A DNA stretch of 64,000 nucleotides from contig POWB01000025.1 in the NCBI GenBank assembly GCA_010912705.1, positions 1-64,000 of the forward strand, in the 5' to 3' direction. The notes below the pieces were generated by a model that saw nothing but the letters and a program-made list of their open reading frames with translations, was not told the origin of the DNA and searched no databases. The position numbers and the translations under genes were made by a program. Numbering within the stretch: the stretch's first letter is position 1; the number at the start of each line of letters is the position of its first letter. This stretch comes from Halochromatium sp. Its GTDB lineage: Bacteria > Pseudomonadota > Gammaproteobacteria > Chromatiales > Chromatiaceae. This document shows, in pieces, positions 15,944 through 24,149 of the stretch.

Positions 15944-16954
15944 TCAGTTGATCTCCCGGCAGACGCCGCCTTGGCAGCGCAGCAAGAGATTTGGGCTGTT
16001 GCCGCATTGCACCTCGTAGAGCTCAAAGTCGGTGGTGGCGCTGAGTAGGACTGCGCCGCGCTCGCCGACCGTACAGCCGCGCTCGCGCGCCGAAGCCTCG
16101 GCGTAGAAGGTCCAGAGGCCGCGGCGGGCTTGGCTGTCGAGGACCAGCATCTCGTTGCGTGCGCTCGGGTCGTTGGTGGTGTTGAACGCCGGCTCTGGAG
16201 CGGGGCCGCTGTCGAGCGGCACCGGTGTCGCGGCTGGGGTCTCGGTAGCAGGCGGCCTAGCTATTGATGGGGCTGCGGCAACTGCGGGTATCGAAGCGGG
16301 GGTGGCGAGGGTGGCCATGGTTGCGATGTCATCACTGGTCTCGGCAGGGGTTGCCGCCGATGCTGGATCAACGATGCCTGCGGCCGACTCGTTACTAGGG
16401 CTAGCGCTGCTGGGGGTAGCGGGGTTAGCCTCTGCGATGTTGATCCTGTCTGGATCAGGCGGAAGTGGGATCTCGGAGGCGATCCGGGCGCGGTTCTCGA
16501 GCCAGGCGCTAGCCAAGGCATTCAGCGAGATCATCAGCTGGTCTTGGTAGTCGTTGCTGTAGTTGACGCGACCTTCTTGGTCGGTGTTAGGATTGATGAT
16601 CAGGTATGAGGTTAAACCGACGACCACGTCATTGCCGCGCGCCCTCAGTCGCGTCTCAACCTGGAGCTTGGGTGGGCTGAGCACGCCTTCCGGACTCAGC
16701 ATCTGCGCCTGCGGTGAGCCTTCTGGCAGCTGACGCTCGAGCAGCAGATAATCATCATTAGCCTCTAGGATCTGCCATCCTTTACTGCGGGCCATCCCCA
16801 TCGCGAGCAGTGTTGCTTCCTCGACCTCGCCATCCGGCAGCAGGATCTCAGGCCCTGATGATCCGCCAATGCCACCCATCCGAGCGGGCTGCGATGCGCA
16901 GCCAGTGGCGAGCAGGGTCGCGCAGAGGAGGAAAGAGAAGAAGCATTGCTTCAC
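15944..16954 (-). CDS. Lipoprotein, paralogue of the next downstream gene
   Basis: A 336-residue predicted lipoprotein. GTG 16954 is chosen because it gives a short n-region and a lipobox (FLLCATLLATGC-AS), with ggag about 10 bases upstream. The N-terminal domain (LAMGMARSKGWQILEANDDY) matches the LALDTALLKGWTLVDSSTNA region of the downstream protein. A long Ala/Pro/Thr-rich linker (about 165-270) leads to a C-terminal Cys domain (GLWTFYAEASARERGC; DRGAVL-like ERGAVLLSA; LLLRCQGGVC). The tandem arrangement indicates a local duplication, one copy lipid-anchored and one soluble. Confidence 0.7.
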   Translation of the reverse strand: MKQCFFSFLLCATLLATGCASQPARMGGIGGSSGPEILLPDGEVEEATLLAMGMARSKGWQILEANDDYLLLERQLPEGSPQAQMLSPEGVLSPPKLQVETRLRARGNDVVVGLTSYLIINPNTDQEGRVNYSNDYQDQLMISLNALASAWLENRARIASEIPLPPDPDRINIAEANPATPSSASPSNESAAGIVDPASAATPAETSDDIATMATLATPASIPAVAAAPSIARPPATETPAATPVPLDSGPAPEPAFNTTNDPSARNEMLVLDSQARRGLWTFYAEASARERGCTVGERGAVLLSATTDFELYEVQCGNSPNLLLRCQGGVCREIN

Positions 16955-17196
16955 GTCGGTCGATCTCCGAGTTTGCCTGAGGCTGAGTGTGAGTCTGTGT
17001 ATGATGCTAGCGGACCGGTAACAGTTGGTGCCAGCGAACTGGTGCCGATAAACCGATGCTAGCACAGTGCAGCGGGTGCGCAGCTGCGCAGATCGTGATC
17101 AGACTGGTCCGTGAGAGGTGGCGCCGAGGTGGACAAGGCCAGGCGCCTTTGTGCACCATTGCTTGAGACTGGGCTCGAATAGCGGGAGTGAATTAA

Positions 17197-17718
17197 ATGG
17201 CTGGTGGTGGGGTTAATAAGGTGATCTTGATTGGCAATCTCGGGGTTGATCCGGAGGTGCGTTATCTGCCGAGTGGCAACGCTGTTGCCAACCTGCGGAT
17301 TGCAACCAGCGAGTCTTGGCGTGATAAGACCACTGGTGAGCCGCAGGAGCGGACTGAGTGGCATCGTGTCTCCTTATTCGGCAAGCTCGCCGAGATTGCA
17401 GGTCAGTATCTGCACAAAGGCTCCAAAGTTTACATCGAGGGAAAGTTGCGCACGCGTAAGTGGCAAGGGCAGGACGGACAGGACCGTTATACGACAGAGA
17501 TCATCGTCGATATCAACGGCGCTATGCAGATGCTTGATAGCCGAGGTAGCGGAGGAGGTGAAGGTGCTAGCGCTGGCGGCGACTATAATCGATCCGCGAA
17601 CCCTCCTGCGTCTGCTGGGCCGGCGTCGGTAGCGCCGATGGGTCAGGGTGGGGGCTCGCCGGACTCGGGGCCGGACGGCGGCTCCGGGGCCGATTTTGAT
17701 GACGATATCCCGTTCTAG
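17197..17718 (+). CDS. ssb: Single-stranded DNA-binding protein
   Basis: A 173-residue SSB. The OB fold starts [20 protein letters not shown] and contains the conserved [18 protein letters not shown] and [13 protein letters not shown] segments. A Gly/Ser-rich linker with variable composition follows, and the protein ends in the acidic tip DFDDDIPF that binds RecO, PriA, exonuclease I and other repair partners. Length is close to the E. coli protein (178). No LexA-type box was seen in the 130 bases before the start. Confidence 0.97.
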   Translation: MAGGGVNKVILIGNLGVDPEVRYLPSGNAVANLRIATSESWRDKTTGEPQERTEWHRVSLFGKLAEIAGQYLHKGSKVYIEGKLRTRKWQGQDGQDRYTTEIIVDINGAMQMLDSRGSGGGEGASAGGDYNRSANPPASAGPASVAPMGQGGGSPDSGPDGGSGADFDDDIPF

Positions 17719-17822
17719 AGGCCATTTCTAGTAAACCTCATACCCTCTTCCTGAAGATTAAGCCGCTATCCACTGACTCCCTCCCGATCATCCCTTCACC
17801 TACAGCGGTTGCCAAATCTGTA

Positions 17823-17843
17823 GTCAGGCCATCCTGGCCTGAC
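17823..17843. other. Perfect short hairpin between ssb and rfbD
   Basis: A 9-base-pair perfect inverted repeat (gtcaggcca / tggcctgac) with a 3-base loop. It lacks a following T tract, so it is a weak candidate terminator; it could also be a protein site or an mRNA end stabiliser for ssb. Confidence 0.5.
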
Positions 17844-17903
17844 AGCATAAGGACAGAATAAGGGTTTCAAGCATCGCACCATCACAAGCACTATGATTTC
17901 ACC

Positions 17904-18839
17904 ATGACCGATACCCCACGCATCCTGCTTATCGGCGCCGATGGCCAAGTCGGCTGGGAGCTACGGCGTACCCTGGCACCCGTCGGCCAGGTGATTGCCG
18001 CATCCGTCTCAGGTCAAGACGGGCCTTCTGTCGATCTCACCGAGCCGGCTTCGGTGCGGCGACTGTTCAACGAGACGGCACCGGATGCCGTCGTCAATGC
18101 GGCTGCCTATACCGCTGTCGATAAGGCTGAGAGTCAGCCTGAGCTGGCTCAGGCGATCAATGGGGACGCCCTAGGGCTGATCGCCGAGCTGTGCACAGCG
18201 CCACGCATCCCAGTGATTCATTACTCGACTGACTTTGTCTTCTCTGGCGTCACCGATCACCCTTATCGCGAAGACGACCCCGCTGAGCCGCGCAGCGTCT
18301 ATGGTCGTACTAAGCTTGCTGGCGAGCAGGCATTGCTCGAATCTGGCGCGCCCGCACTGGTGTTCCGTACCGCTTGGGTCTATGGCGTGCGTGGCAGTAA
18401 CTTCTTGCTGACGATGCTGAATCTGTTTCGTGAGCGGGCTGAGCTGCGCATCGTCGACGATCAGATTGGCACCCCAACCTGGAGTCGAATGCTAGCCGAA
18501 GTCACCGCCCAGATCGCCTATCGGGTCTTCCATGCTGGACTCGACATCGAAGGGGTCAAAGGGCTGTATCATCTTACTGGCGGCGGCGCCACCTCCTGGT
18601 TCGGGTTCGCGGAGGCGATACGTGAGGCGACGGGCAGCCAATGCCGGCTGTTACCGATACCCACCAGCGAGTACCCAGCACCTGCTCAGCGACCAGCCTA
18701 TTCGGTGCTCGATACCGGCCGTTTCCGCAAGACCTTTGGGTTGGCGCTGCCCGATTGGCGGCAATCCTTGGCGCTCTGTCTGGCGGATCTGCGCGAGCAG
18801 CGGCCGTTCTTGGCGCCAGCAGTGAACGCGCCAAAATGA
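17904..18839 (+). CDS. rfbD: dTDP-4-dehydrorhamnose reductase
   Basis: A 311-residue extended short-chain dehydrogenase. It reduces dTDP-4-dehydro-L-rhamnose to dTDP-L-rhamnose with NAD(P)H, the last step of rhamnose donor synthesis for lipopolysaccharide. The Rossmann motif IGADGQVGWEL lies at residues 8-18, the NAAAYTAVDKAE segment near 66, the STDFVFSG strand near 107 and the catalytic YGRTKLAGE tyrosine-lysine near 133. The usual rfbA, rfbB and rfbC genes are not adjacent, so the pathway is either scattered or elsewhere. Confidence 0.9.
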   Translation: MTDTPRILLIGADGQVGWELRRTLAPVGQVIAASVSGQDGPSVDLTEPASVRRLFNETAPDAVVNAAAYTAVDKAESQPELAQAINGDALGLIAELCTAPRIPVIHYSTDFVFSGVTDHPYREDDPAEPRSVYGRTKLAGEQALLESGAPALVFRTAWVYGVRGSNFLLTMLNLFRERAELRIVDDQIGTPTWSRMLAEVTAQIAYRVFHAGLDIEGVKGLYHLTGGGATSWFGFAEAIREATGSQCRLLPIPTSEYPAPAQRPAYSVLDTGRFRKTFGLALPDWRQSLALCLADLREQRPFLAPAVNAPK

Positions 18840-19045
18840 TTTCGATTAGGCCTTGGCCGATCGCGATAACCTGAGCCTGATGCTGTCAAGTCTAAAGCTG
18901 GTGCGAACCTTGCGTAGCGATTCGTACAGGGTCCGACATAGCACTCGCATTGCACTTCAGACATAGGCAACCGGTCGCGTCTCGATCACCAGCGGACCGA
19001 CCATGATTTCATCCTTAAGGTAACCAACCGAGGACATCCTCCACC

Positions 19046-20908
19046 ATGACCACCACCCATGATGGCGCGTCGAGAACCAGTAACACCAAGCTCTTGAGCT
19101 GGGTCGATGAGATGGCCAGCCTCTGCAAGCCAGATCGCATCTACTGGTGCGACGGCAGCCAGGAGGAGTACGACCGGCTCTGTAATGAGATGGTCGAAAG
19201 CGGCGCCTATACCCGGCTCAATCCCGACAAGCGTCCCAATAGTTTCCTGGCCCGCTCGCATCCAAGCGATGTCGCGCGCGTCGAGGATCGCACCTTTATC
19301 TGTTCCGAGCGGAAGGAAGACGCCGGGCCGACCAATAATTGGATGGACCCGAAGGAGATGCGCGCGACCCTGCGTGAGCGTTTCGACGGCTGCATGCAGG
19401 GCCGTACCCTCTACGTGATCCCGTTCAGCATGGGGCCGATCGGCTCGCCGATTGCGCATATCGGCGTCGAGATCACTGATTCTGCCTACGTGGTGACCAA
19501 CCAGCGCATCATGACGCGGATGGGACAGGCGGCGCTGGATGCCCTGGGGCCTGATGGCGACTTCGTGCCTTGCATGCACTCGGTTGGGGCACCCTTGGCC
19601 CCGGGTGAGCAGGATGTGCCCTGGCCCTGTGCAAACAATGTCGAGGACAAATACATCACCCATTTCCCGGAGACCCGGGAGATCTGGTCGTTTGGCAGTG
19701 GCTATGGCGGTAACGCCCTTCTCGGAAAGAAGTGCTTTGCGCTGCGCATCGCCTCGGTGATGGCCCGCGATGAGGGCTGGCTCGCCGAGCACATGCTGAT
19801 CTTGGGCGTGAAGTCGCCGGAGGGCAGCAAGCACTATGTGGCGGGTGCCTTCCCGAGCGCCTGCGGCAAGACCAACTTCGCCATGCTGATCCCACCGAAG
19901 GGCTTCGAGGGCTGGGAGGTGACCACGGTCGGTGACGATATCGCCTGGATCAAGCCGAACCCGGAGGACGGCCGTTTCTACGCGATCAATCCGGAATATG
20001 GCTTCTTTGGCGTTGCCCCCGGCACCAACGACAGCTCGAATCCGAATGCCATCGCCTCGCTGCGCAGCAACGCGATCTTCACCAACACGGCGCTGACCGA
20101 TGACGGCGATGTCTGGTGGGAAGGGCTGACCAAGGAGCCGCCTGAGCATCTGATCGACTGGCAGGGCAACGACTGGACGCCGGGCTGTGGTCGGCCGGCT
20201 GCGCATCCCAACTCGCGCTTCACCGCGCTGGCGAGCCAGTGCCCCTCGATCGATCCGGAGTGGGAGAACCCGGCCGGGGTGCCGATCAGCGCTTTCTTGT
20301 TTGGTGGTCGGGTCAGCAAGAACTTTCCGCTCGCCTTCCAGAGCTACAACTGGGAGCACGGCGTTTATATGGCCGCGACTATGGGCTCGGAAGGCACCGC
20401 GGCCTCGATTGGGCAGGCCAATATGCGCCGCGACCCGATGGCGATGCTGCCGTTCTGCGGCTACAACATGGCCGAGTACTGGAAGCATTGGCTGCGCATT
20501 GGCCGCAAGAATGTGGCGACGCCGCCGCGCATCTTCCGCGTCAACTGGTTCCGCAAGGACGAGCACGGCAAGTTCATCTGGCCTGGATTCGGCGACAACA
20601 TGCGCGTGCTCAAGTGGGTCATCGATCGCGTCGACGGCAGCGCCTCGGCGATCGAAAGCCCGCTTGGCTGGCTGCCGGCCTGGGATGATCTGACCTGGGA
20701 AGGGCTCGAGTTCAAGCCCGAGCAGTTCTTCAACATCATGAACATCGACAAGGAGATCGCCCGCCAGGAGACGGTGGAGCAGGACGAGCTCTTCACCCGC
20801 TTTGGCGATCATCTACCGCGCGAGATGGAGCTGGAGCGCGAGCTGCAGTTGGCTCGGCTCTATCACTCGCCGGAGGTCTGGGATCTGTCGCGGGTAGCCG
20901 CACACTGA
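19046..20908 (+). CDS. pckG: Phosphoenolpyruvate carboxykinase (GTP)
   Basis: A 620-residue GTP-type PEP carboxykinase that interconverts oxaloacetate plus GTP and PEP plus CO2 plus GDP. The phosphate-binding loop [14 protein letters not shown] carries C273 and K275, the reactive cysteine and lysine of the family. Other signatures are the R-x-E-x-R early segment, MGPIGSPI, the metal-site [20 protein letters not shown] and [18 protein letters not shown]. Length matches the family. It is alone in its transcription unit. A 608-residue open frame on the opposite strand (18986-20812) is a shadow of the strong codon bias here. Confidence 0.97.
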   Translation: MTTTHDGASRTSNTKLLSWVDEMASLCKPDRIYWCDGSQEEYDRLCNEMVESGAYTRLNPDKRPNSFLARSHPSDVARVEDRTFICSERKEDAGPTNNWMDPKEMRATLRERFDGCMQGRTLYVIPFSMGPIGSPIAHIGVEITDSAYVVTNQRIMTRMGQAALDALGPDGDFVPCMHSVGAPLAPGEQDVPWPCANNVEDKYITHFPETREIWSFGSGYGGNALLGKKCFALRIASVMARDEGWLAEHMLILGVKSPEGSKHYVAGAFPSACGKTNFAMLIPPKGFEGWEVTTVGDDIAWIKPNPEDGRFYAINPEYGFFGVAPGTNDSSNPNAIASLRSNAIFTNTALTDDGDVWWEGLTKEPPEHLIDWQGNDWTPGCGRPAAHPNSRFTALASQCPSIDPEWENPAGVPISAFLFGGRVSKNFPLAFQSYNWEHGVYMAATMGSEGTAASIGQANMRRDPMAMLPFCGYNMAEYWKHWLRIGRKNVATPPRIFRVNWFRKDEHGKFIWPGFGDNMRVLKWVIDRVDGSASAIESPLGWLPAWDDLTWEGLEFKPEQFFNIMNIDKEIARQETVEQDELFTRFGDHLPREMELERELQLARLYHSPEVWDLSRVAAH

Positions 20909-20922
20909 GACACTGAAAGGGT

Positions 20923-20987
20923 CCAGCAACGGCTTCCCGATGTGAGTGATGACCAGACCAGGGTGAGCATCGGGAAGCAGAAGCTGG
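20923..20987. other. Inverted repeat downstream of pckG
   Basis: Eleven-base arms gcttcccgatg (20932-20942) and catcgggaagc (20968-20978) are perfect reverse complements, with outer 5-base arms ccagc (20923) and gctgg (20983). The loop is 25 bases. It starts 15 bases after the pckG stop and has no T tract; an mRNA 3' stabilising hairpin or a rho-dependent end is plausible. Confidence 0.55.
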
Positions 20988-21154
20988 CCGCTGCTCAGGG
21001 CCTGGTAGAGGCTGGAGCAGGCGCAGGTGCCTTCACCCATTCAGCGGGTGACCCGTAGAGGGAGATTAGCGGACCGTTAGCAGCGCACACTGGCGTCAGC
21101 TCTCCAGCGGCTCGGGAGCTAGTTGGATATGGCCCTGCGCAGTTAATCGTGGCC

Positions 21155-21991
21155 TCAGGGGGTACGTGCCAAGGCCCAGATCTCGACCCGTTGACAGCCG
21201 GCCGCTGTCATCACGCGGGTTAGCTCAGAGACGGTGGCGCCCGTGGTCATGACGTCGTCGATGAGCGCGATATGCCGCGGCATCGGAGCGATTGCCTCGA
21301 AGGCACCGCGAATATTGAGATGGCGGTGCCGTTCGTCGAGTTCGGACTGGGCCTGAGTGGCACGGGTACGTCGGCAGCACTGAGGCAGCAGCGGTACACC
21401 CGTGCGGCGACTGAGGATGCGAGCGATCTCCAGCGCCTGATTGTAGCCGCGGGCTCGCAGTCGTCGCAGATGGAGCGGTACTGGCACCAAGGCCTGCGGT
21501 AACGGCTTGTCCCGGCGCTCGGCGTCAGTCTGCACCACGTCAGCGAGCAGCTCACCGAGGAGCCGGATCAGGTTCAGCTTCGATTTGAATTTGATCCCAG
21601 CGACTAGCCCCGGCAGCGGGTCCTCGTAGCGATAGGCCGCGAGACAGCGCTCGAATGGTGGGGTTTGTCGCTGGCAGTTGCTGCAGAGTGGCTGAGGCGC
21701 TGCATCAACTAGGCTCGATGCTGTAAGGGTCATTTTTGTATCCCGGCTGGGCGCGAACGGCTGTGCGCAGCGGGGGCAGCAGGCACCGAGGGATGGCAGG
21801 TCATCACGGCAACCGGCGCAGAGATCGCGATCATCCTCGCCTGGCGCTCCACAGAGCACACAGGTTGGCGGATAGAGGAGGGCGATGCTGCGCTGCACGA
21901 TCAGGTTGACTGATCGTGAGAGACAATGACGGGCCACCAGTCCGGTCGTGAAAGACAACCGATTTGGCACTGGTGTTGGCTTGTGAACCAT
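21155..21991 (-). CDS. comF: ComF family phosphoribosyltransferase-like protein
   Basis: A 278-residue ComF/GntX-like protein. The N-terminal zinc-binding part has LLYPPTCVLCGAPG, DLCAGCRDDL and CCPRCAQPF, with a further LCSNCQRQTPP pair. The C-terminal PRTase domain has RARGYNQALEIARILSRRTG and the PRPP loop IALIDDVMTTGATVSEL. In naturally competent species ComF acts in DNA uptake at the membrane; in others the role is unclear. The ATG at 21991 is used; the leader before VNLIVQRSIALLYPP is not conserved and the true start could be later. Confidence 0.85.
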   Translation of the reverse strand: MVHKPTPVPNRLSFTTGLVARHCLSRSVNLIVQRSIALLYPPTCVLCGAPGEDDRDLCAGCRDDLPSLGACCPRCAQPFAPSRDTKMTLTASSLVDAAPQPLCSNCQRQTPPFERCLAAYRYEDPLPGLVAGIKFKSKLNLIRLLGELLADVVQTDAERRDKPLPQALVPVPLHLRRLRARGYNQALEIARILSRRTGVPLLPQCCRRTRATQAQSELDERHRHLNIRGAFEAIAPMPRHIALIDDVMTTGATVSELTRVMTAAGCQRVEIWALARTP

Positions 21992-22145
21992 TGGCAAAGG
22001 ATCAGGACTTTGACTGGTCTCTGAAAAACACTGATAACATAGCGGCCTTAAATTTGGAAATTGTTCATGGCGCCCTGCGCATCTGCCAGCCCTGCTACAG
22101 ATCTACTGTCGTGATCTCCTGATCGACCTGAGCGAGAGACCTCCG

Positions 22146-22835
22146 ATGCTCACCGAGCAGCGTTCATACCGGTTTGCGGACCTGATCCGTCATGGCGAGG
22201 TCGAAGGTGACCGCTGCTTTCGCGGCCGACGCGATGATCCGCTGAGCGCTGCCGGTTGGGCACAGCTCGAGGCGGCAACGGGTATCCCGGTGCCGATCGA
22301 AGGCGCCATCCAAGGTTCAGCCAGGAGTGCAGCCAGGAGTGCAGCCAAGGGCCGCATCAAGGATCGATCAGGCACAGTGGCCTGGGATCGACTCCTCTGT
22401 TCCCCAGCCGCGCGCTGCGCGCGGTTTACTGAGCGGCTTAGCGAGCGTATGGGGCTGCCGGTCGAGCCGCTAGAAGCCTTGCGCGAGCGTGATTTCGGCG
22501 CCTGGGAAGGGCTGCGGGCGGATCAAATTCCGCTCGCGGATCTGTCCCGCTTTTGGGCTGATCCTGATGCTTTTGATCCGCCGGATTCAGAACCCTTCAG
22601 GATCTTTCGCCAGCGTGTGATGGATGGCTGGCGACAGGCCTTGGAGGGGGGTGGTGAGCAGCTGCTCTTGCTGACCCATGGCGGGGTCATCCGGGTCATC
22701 CTCGGCGCGCTGTTGGGGATTCCGAGCCAGCGGCTGATCCTGCTCGAGGTGCCAACGGCCTGCCGTACTCGCCTACGCTTGCCGACCCAAGGGGGCCTGC
22801 CGAGTCTGATCGCCCATGGTCGCCCTGATGTCTAG
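22146..22835 (+). CDS. Histidine phosphatase family protein (alpha-ribazole phosphatase-like)
   Basis: A 229-residue phosphoglycerate-mutase-fold phosphatase. The active-site RHGE is at residues 15-18 (ADLIRHGEVEG); the second histidine lies in LLTHGGVIRVILG near residue 178. SPAARCARFTERL and ERDFGAWEGLRADQI are typical of CobC/alpha-ribazole phosphatases. The next gene 90 bases on resembles CobD, supporting a cobalamin lower-ligand step, dephosphorylation of alpha-ribazole phosphate. It has an unusual small insertion (residues about 58-70) coded by a 12-base tandem repeat at 22318-22353, giving a Ser-Ala-Arg rich loop. Confidence 0.75.
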   Translation: MLTEQRSYRFADLIRHGEVEGDRCFRGRRDDPLSAAGWAQLEAATGIPVPIEGAIQGSARSAARSAAKGRIKDRSGTVAWDRLLCSPAARCARFTERLSERMGLPVEPLEALRERDFGAWEGLRADQIPLADLSRFWADPDAFDPPDSEPFRIFRQRVMDGWRQALEGGGEQLLLLTHGGVIRVILGALLGIPSQRLILLEVPTACRTRLRLPTQGGLPSLIAHGRPDV

Positions 22836-22925
22836 GCCTGCTCACTGCGGCGGCTTCCGAGAGCCTGATTCCGTCTTGATGCGGCTCGAACGCTTGCCGC
22901 TAGATCAGCGCCTGGTAGCTGCACC

Positions 22926-24002
22926 TTGAGCGACCGGCACGGCGGCAATTTGCGGGCTATGGCCTGCCGAAGCGGGCGGGCTGCCGATGCGCTGCTCGAC
23001 TTCAGCGCCAATATCAATCCGCTCGGCATGCCGGCGACGGCAAAGGCGGCGCTGATTGCGGCGATCGATACGCTTGGGCATTATCCTGATCCGGCCTGCA
23101 CTGAGCTGCGGGCGGCGATTGGCGCGCATCTGCAGATTGCTGCGGAGCGGGTCCTGGTCGGCAATGGCGCTGAGCAGCTGATCTGGTGGCTACCACGGCT
23201 GCTCGCTGCGCAGCGGGTGCTGGTGACCGCGCCGGCCTACCTCGATTATGGGCGTGCTGCTGAGGTTTGGGGTCGACCGCTGGTCTCGATGCCGCTGCGG
23301 CCTGAGGAGGGCTTCGCGCTTGACCTCGAACGGCTCTCGGCGCAACTCTGTGCCGGCGATCTGGTCTGGATTGGCCAGCCGAATAATCCGACCGGTTGTC
23401 TGGTTGATCCTTGGGCTCTGCGGGCAATTGTTTGCCGTCATCCGCAGGTCGATTGGGCGATCGATGAGGCGTTTATTGATTTTGTTGATGCTGTCAACGG
23501 CGTGGAATCAGCGGTGCGCTGGGAGCTTCCGAATCTGATCGTCATCCGTTCGATAACCAAGTTCTACGCACTCGCCGGACTGCGGCTCGGTTACGCGGTG
23601 CTGACCTCAGAGCGGGCTGCGGCCTTTGCGCGGTTGCTGCCCGAGTGGTCTGTGAACAGTCTGGCGGCAGTGGCTGGCACAGCGCTGCTCAATGATCCGG
23701 CACTACCCGATTTTGCGCGGCGCACGCGTGATTTAATCCGCAATGAGCGTCGTCGGCTCAGCGCTGCGCTGCGCGGACTTGGTCTTGAGGTCATTGATGG
23801 TATGGCCAATTATCTGTTACTGCGGCTGCCGGTCAGGGCGCCGACGGCAGCCGATCTTGCCTCGGGATTGCTGGGTTTGGATGGGATCGCCGTGCGTGTC
23901 TGCCACAACTATGAGGGGCTCGATGCGCGTTATCTGCGCATTGCGGTGCGCACTGAGCGAGATAATCGGCGATTATTGGATGCCATGACACGCCTGCTCT
24001 GA
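22926..24002 (+). CDS. cobD: Threonine-phosphate decarboxylase / CobD-type aminotransferase
   Basis: A 358-residue fold-type I PLP enzyme. The N-terminus (HGGNLRAMACRSG, then LLDFSANINPLGMP) is characteristic of CobD, which decarboxylates L-threonine O-3-phosphate to the aminopropanol phosphate arm of cobalamin. PLP-site motifs are LIWIGQPNNPTG (as VWIGQPNNPTG), DEAFIDF and the lysine in VIRSITKFYALAGLRLGY. TTG 22926 is the only workable start found near the conserved N-terminus. Histidinol-phosphate aminotransferase is the main alternative, but the start motif and the neighbouring phosphatase favour CobD. Confidence 0.8.
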   Translation: MSDRHGGNLRAMACRSGRAADALLDFSANINPLGMPATAKAALIAAIDTLGHYPDPACTELRAAIGAHLQIAAERVLVGNGAEQLIWWLPRLLAAQRVLVTAPAYLDYGRAAEVWGRPLVSMPLRPEEGFALDLERLSAQLCAGDLVWIGQPNNPTGCLVDPWALRAIVCRHPQVDWAIDEAFIDFVDAVNGVESAVRWELPNLIVIRSITKFYALAGLRLGYAVLTSERAAAFARLLPEWSVNSLAAVAGTALLNDPALPDFARRTRDLIRNERRRLSAALRGLGLEVIDGMANYLLLRLPVRAPTAADLASGLLGLDGIAVRVCHNYEGLDARYLRIAVRTERDNRRLLDAMTRLL

Positions 24003-24073
24003 TCGCCAAGGCCTGAGCCCTGGGGTTGGCCGCTGGCGATCAATGGTCAACAATCATGGCTCAACCACAAAAC

Positions 24074-24124
24074 GGTTGATCGGCTCAACGGGTTGATCGG
24101 CTCAACGGGTTGATCGGCTCAACG
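24074..24124. repeat. Tandem triplicate of a 17-base hairpin unit
   Basis: The unit ggttgatcggctcaacg occurs three times in a row. Each unit is itself an inverted repeat, gttga and tcaac around tcggc, so the transcript could form three successive 5-bp hairpins. A related single ggctcaacc lies just upstream at about 24058. It separates cobD from the large membrane protein gene and is non-coding. Confidence 0.8.
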
Positions 24125-24149
24125 CTTAGCGCTCGGAGACCATCAGGCG

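Noticed and set aside
18986..20812. 608-residue minus-strand open frame opposite pckG
   Set aside because: It is antisense to a complete PEP carboxykinase and its composition (His, Arg, Val, Leu runs) is what the codon bias of that gene yields on the opposite strand.
22836..22925. Cobalamin riboswitch near cobD
   Set aside because: The 90-base spacer is too short and lacks any B12-box-like segment.
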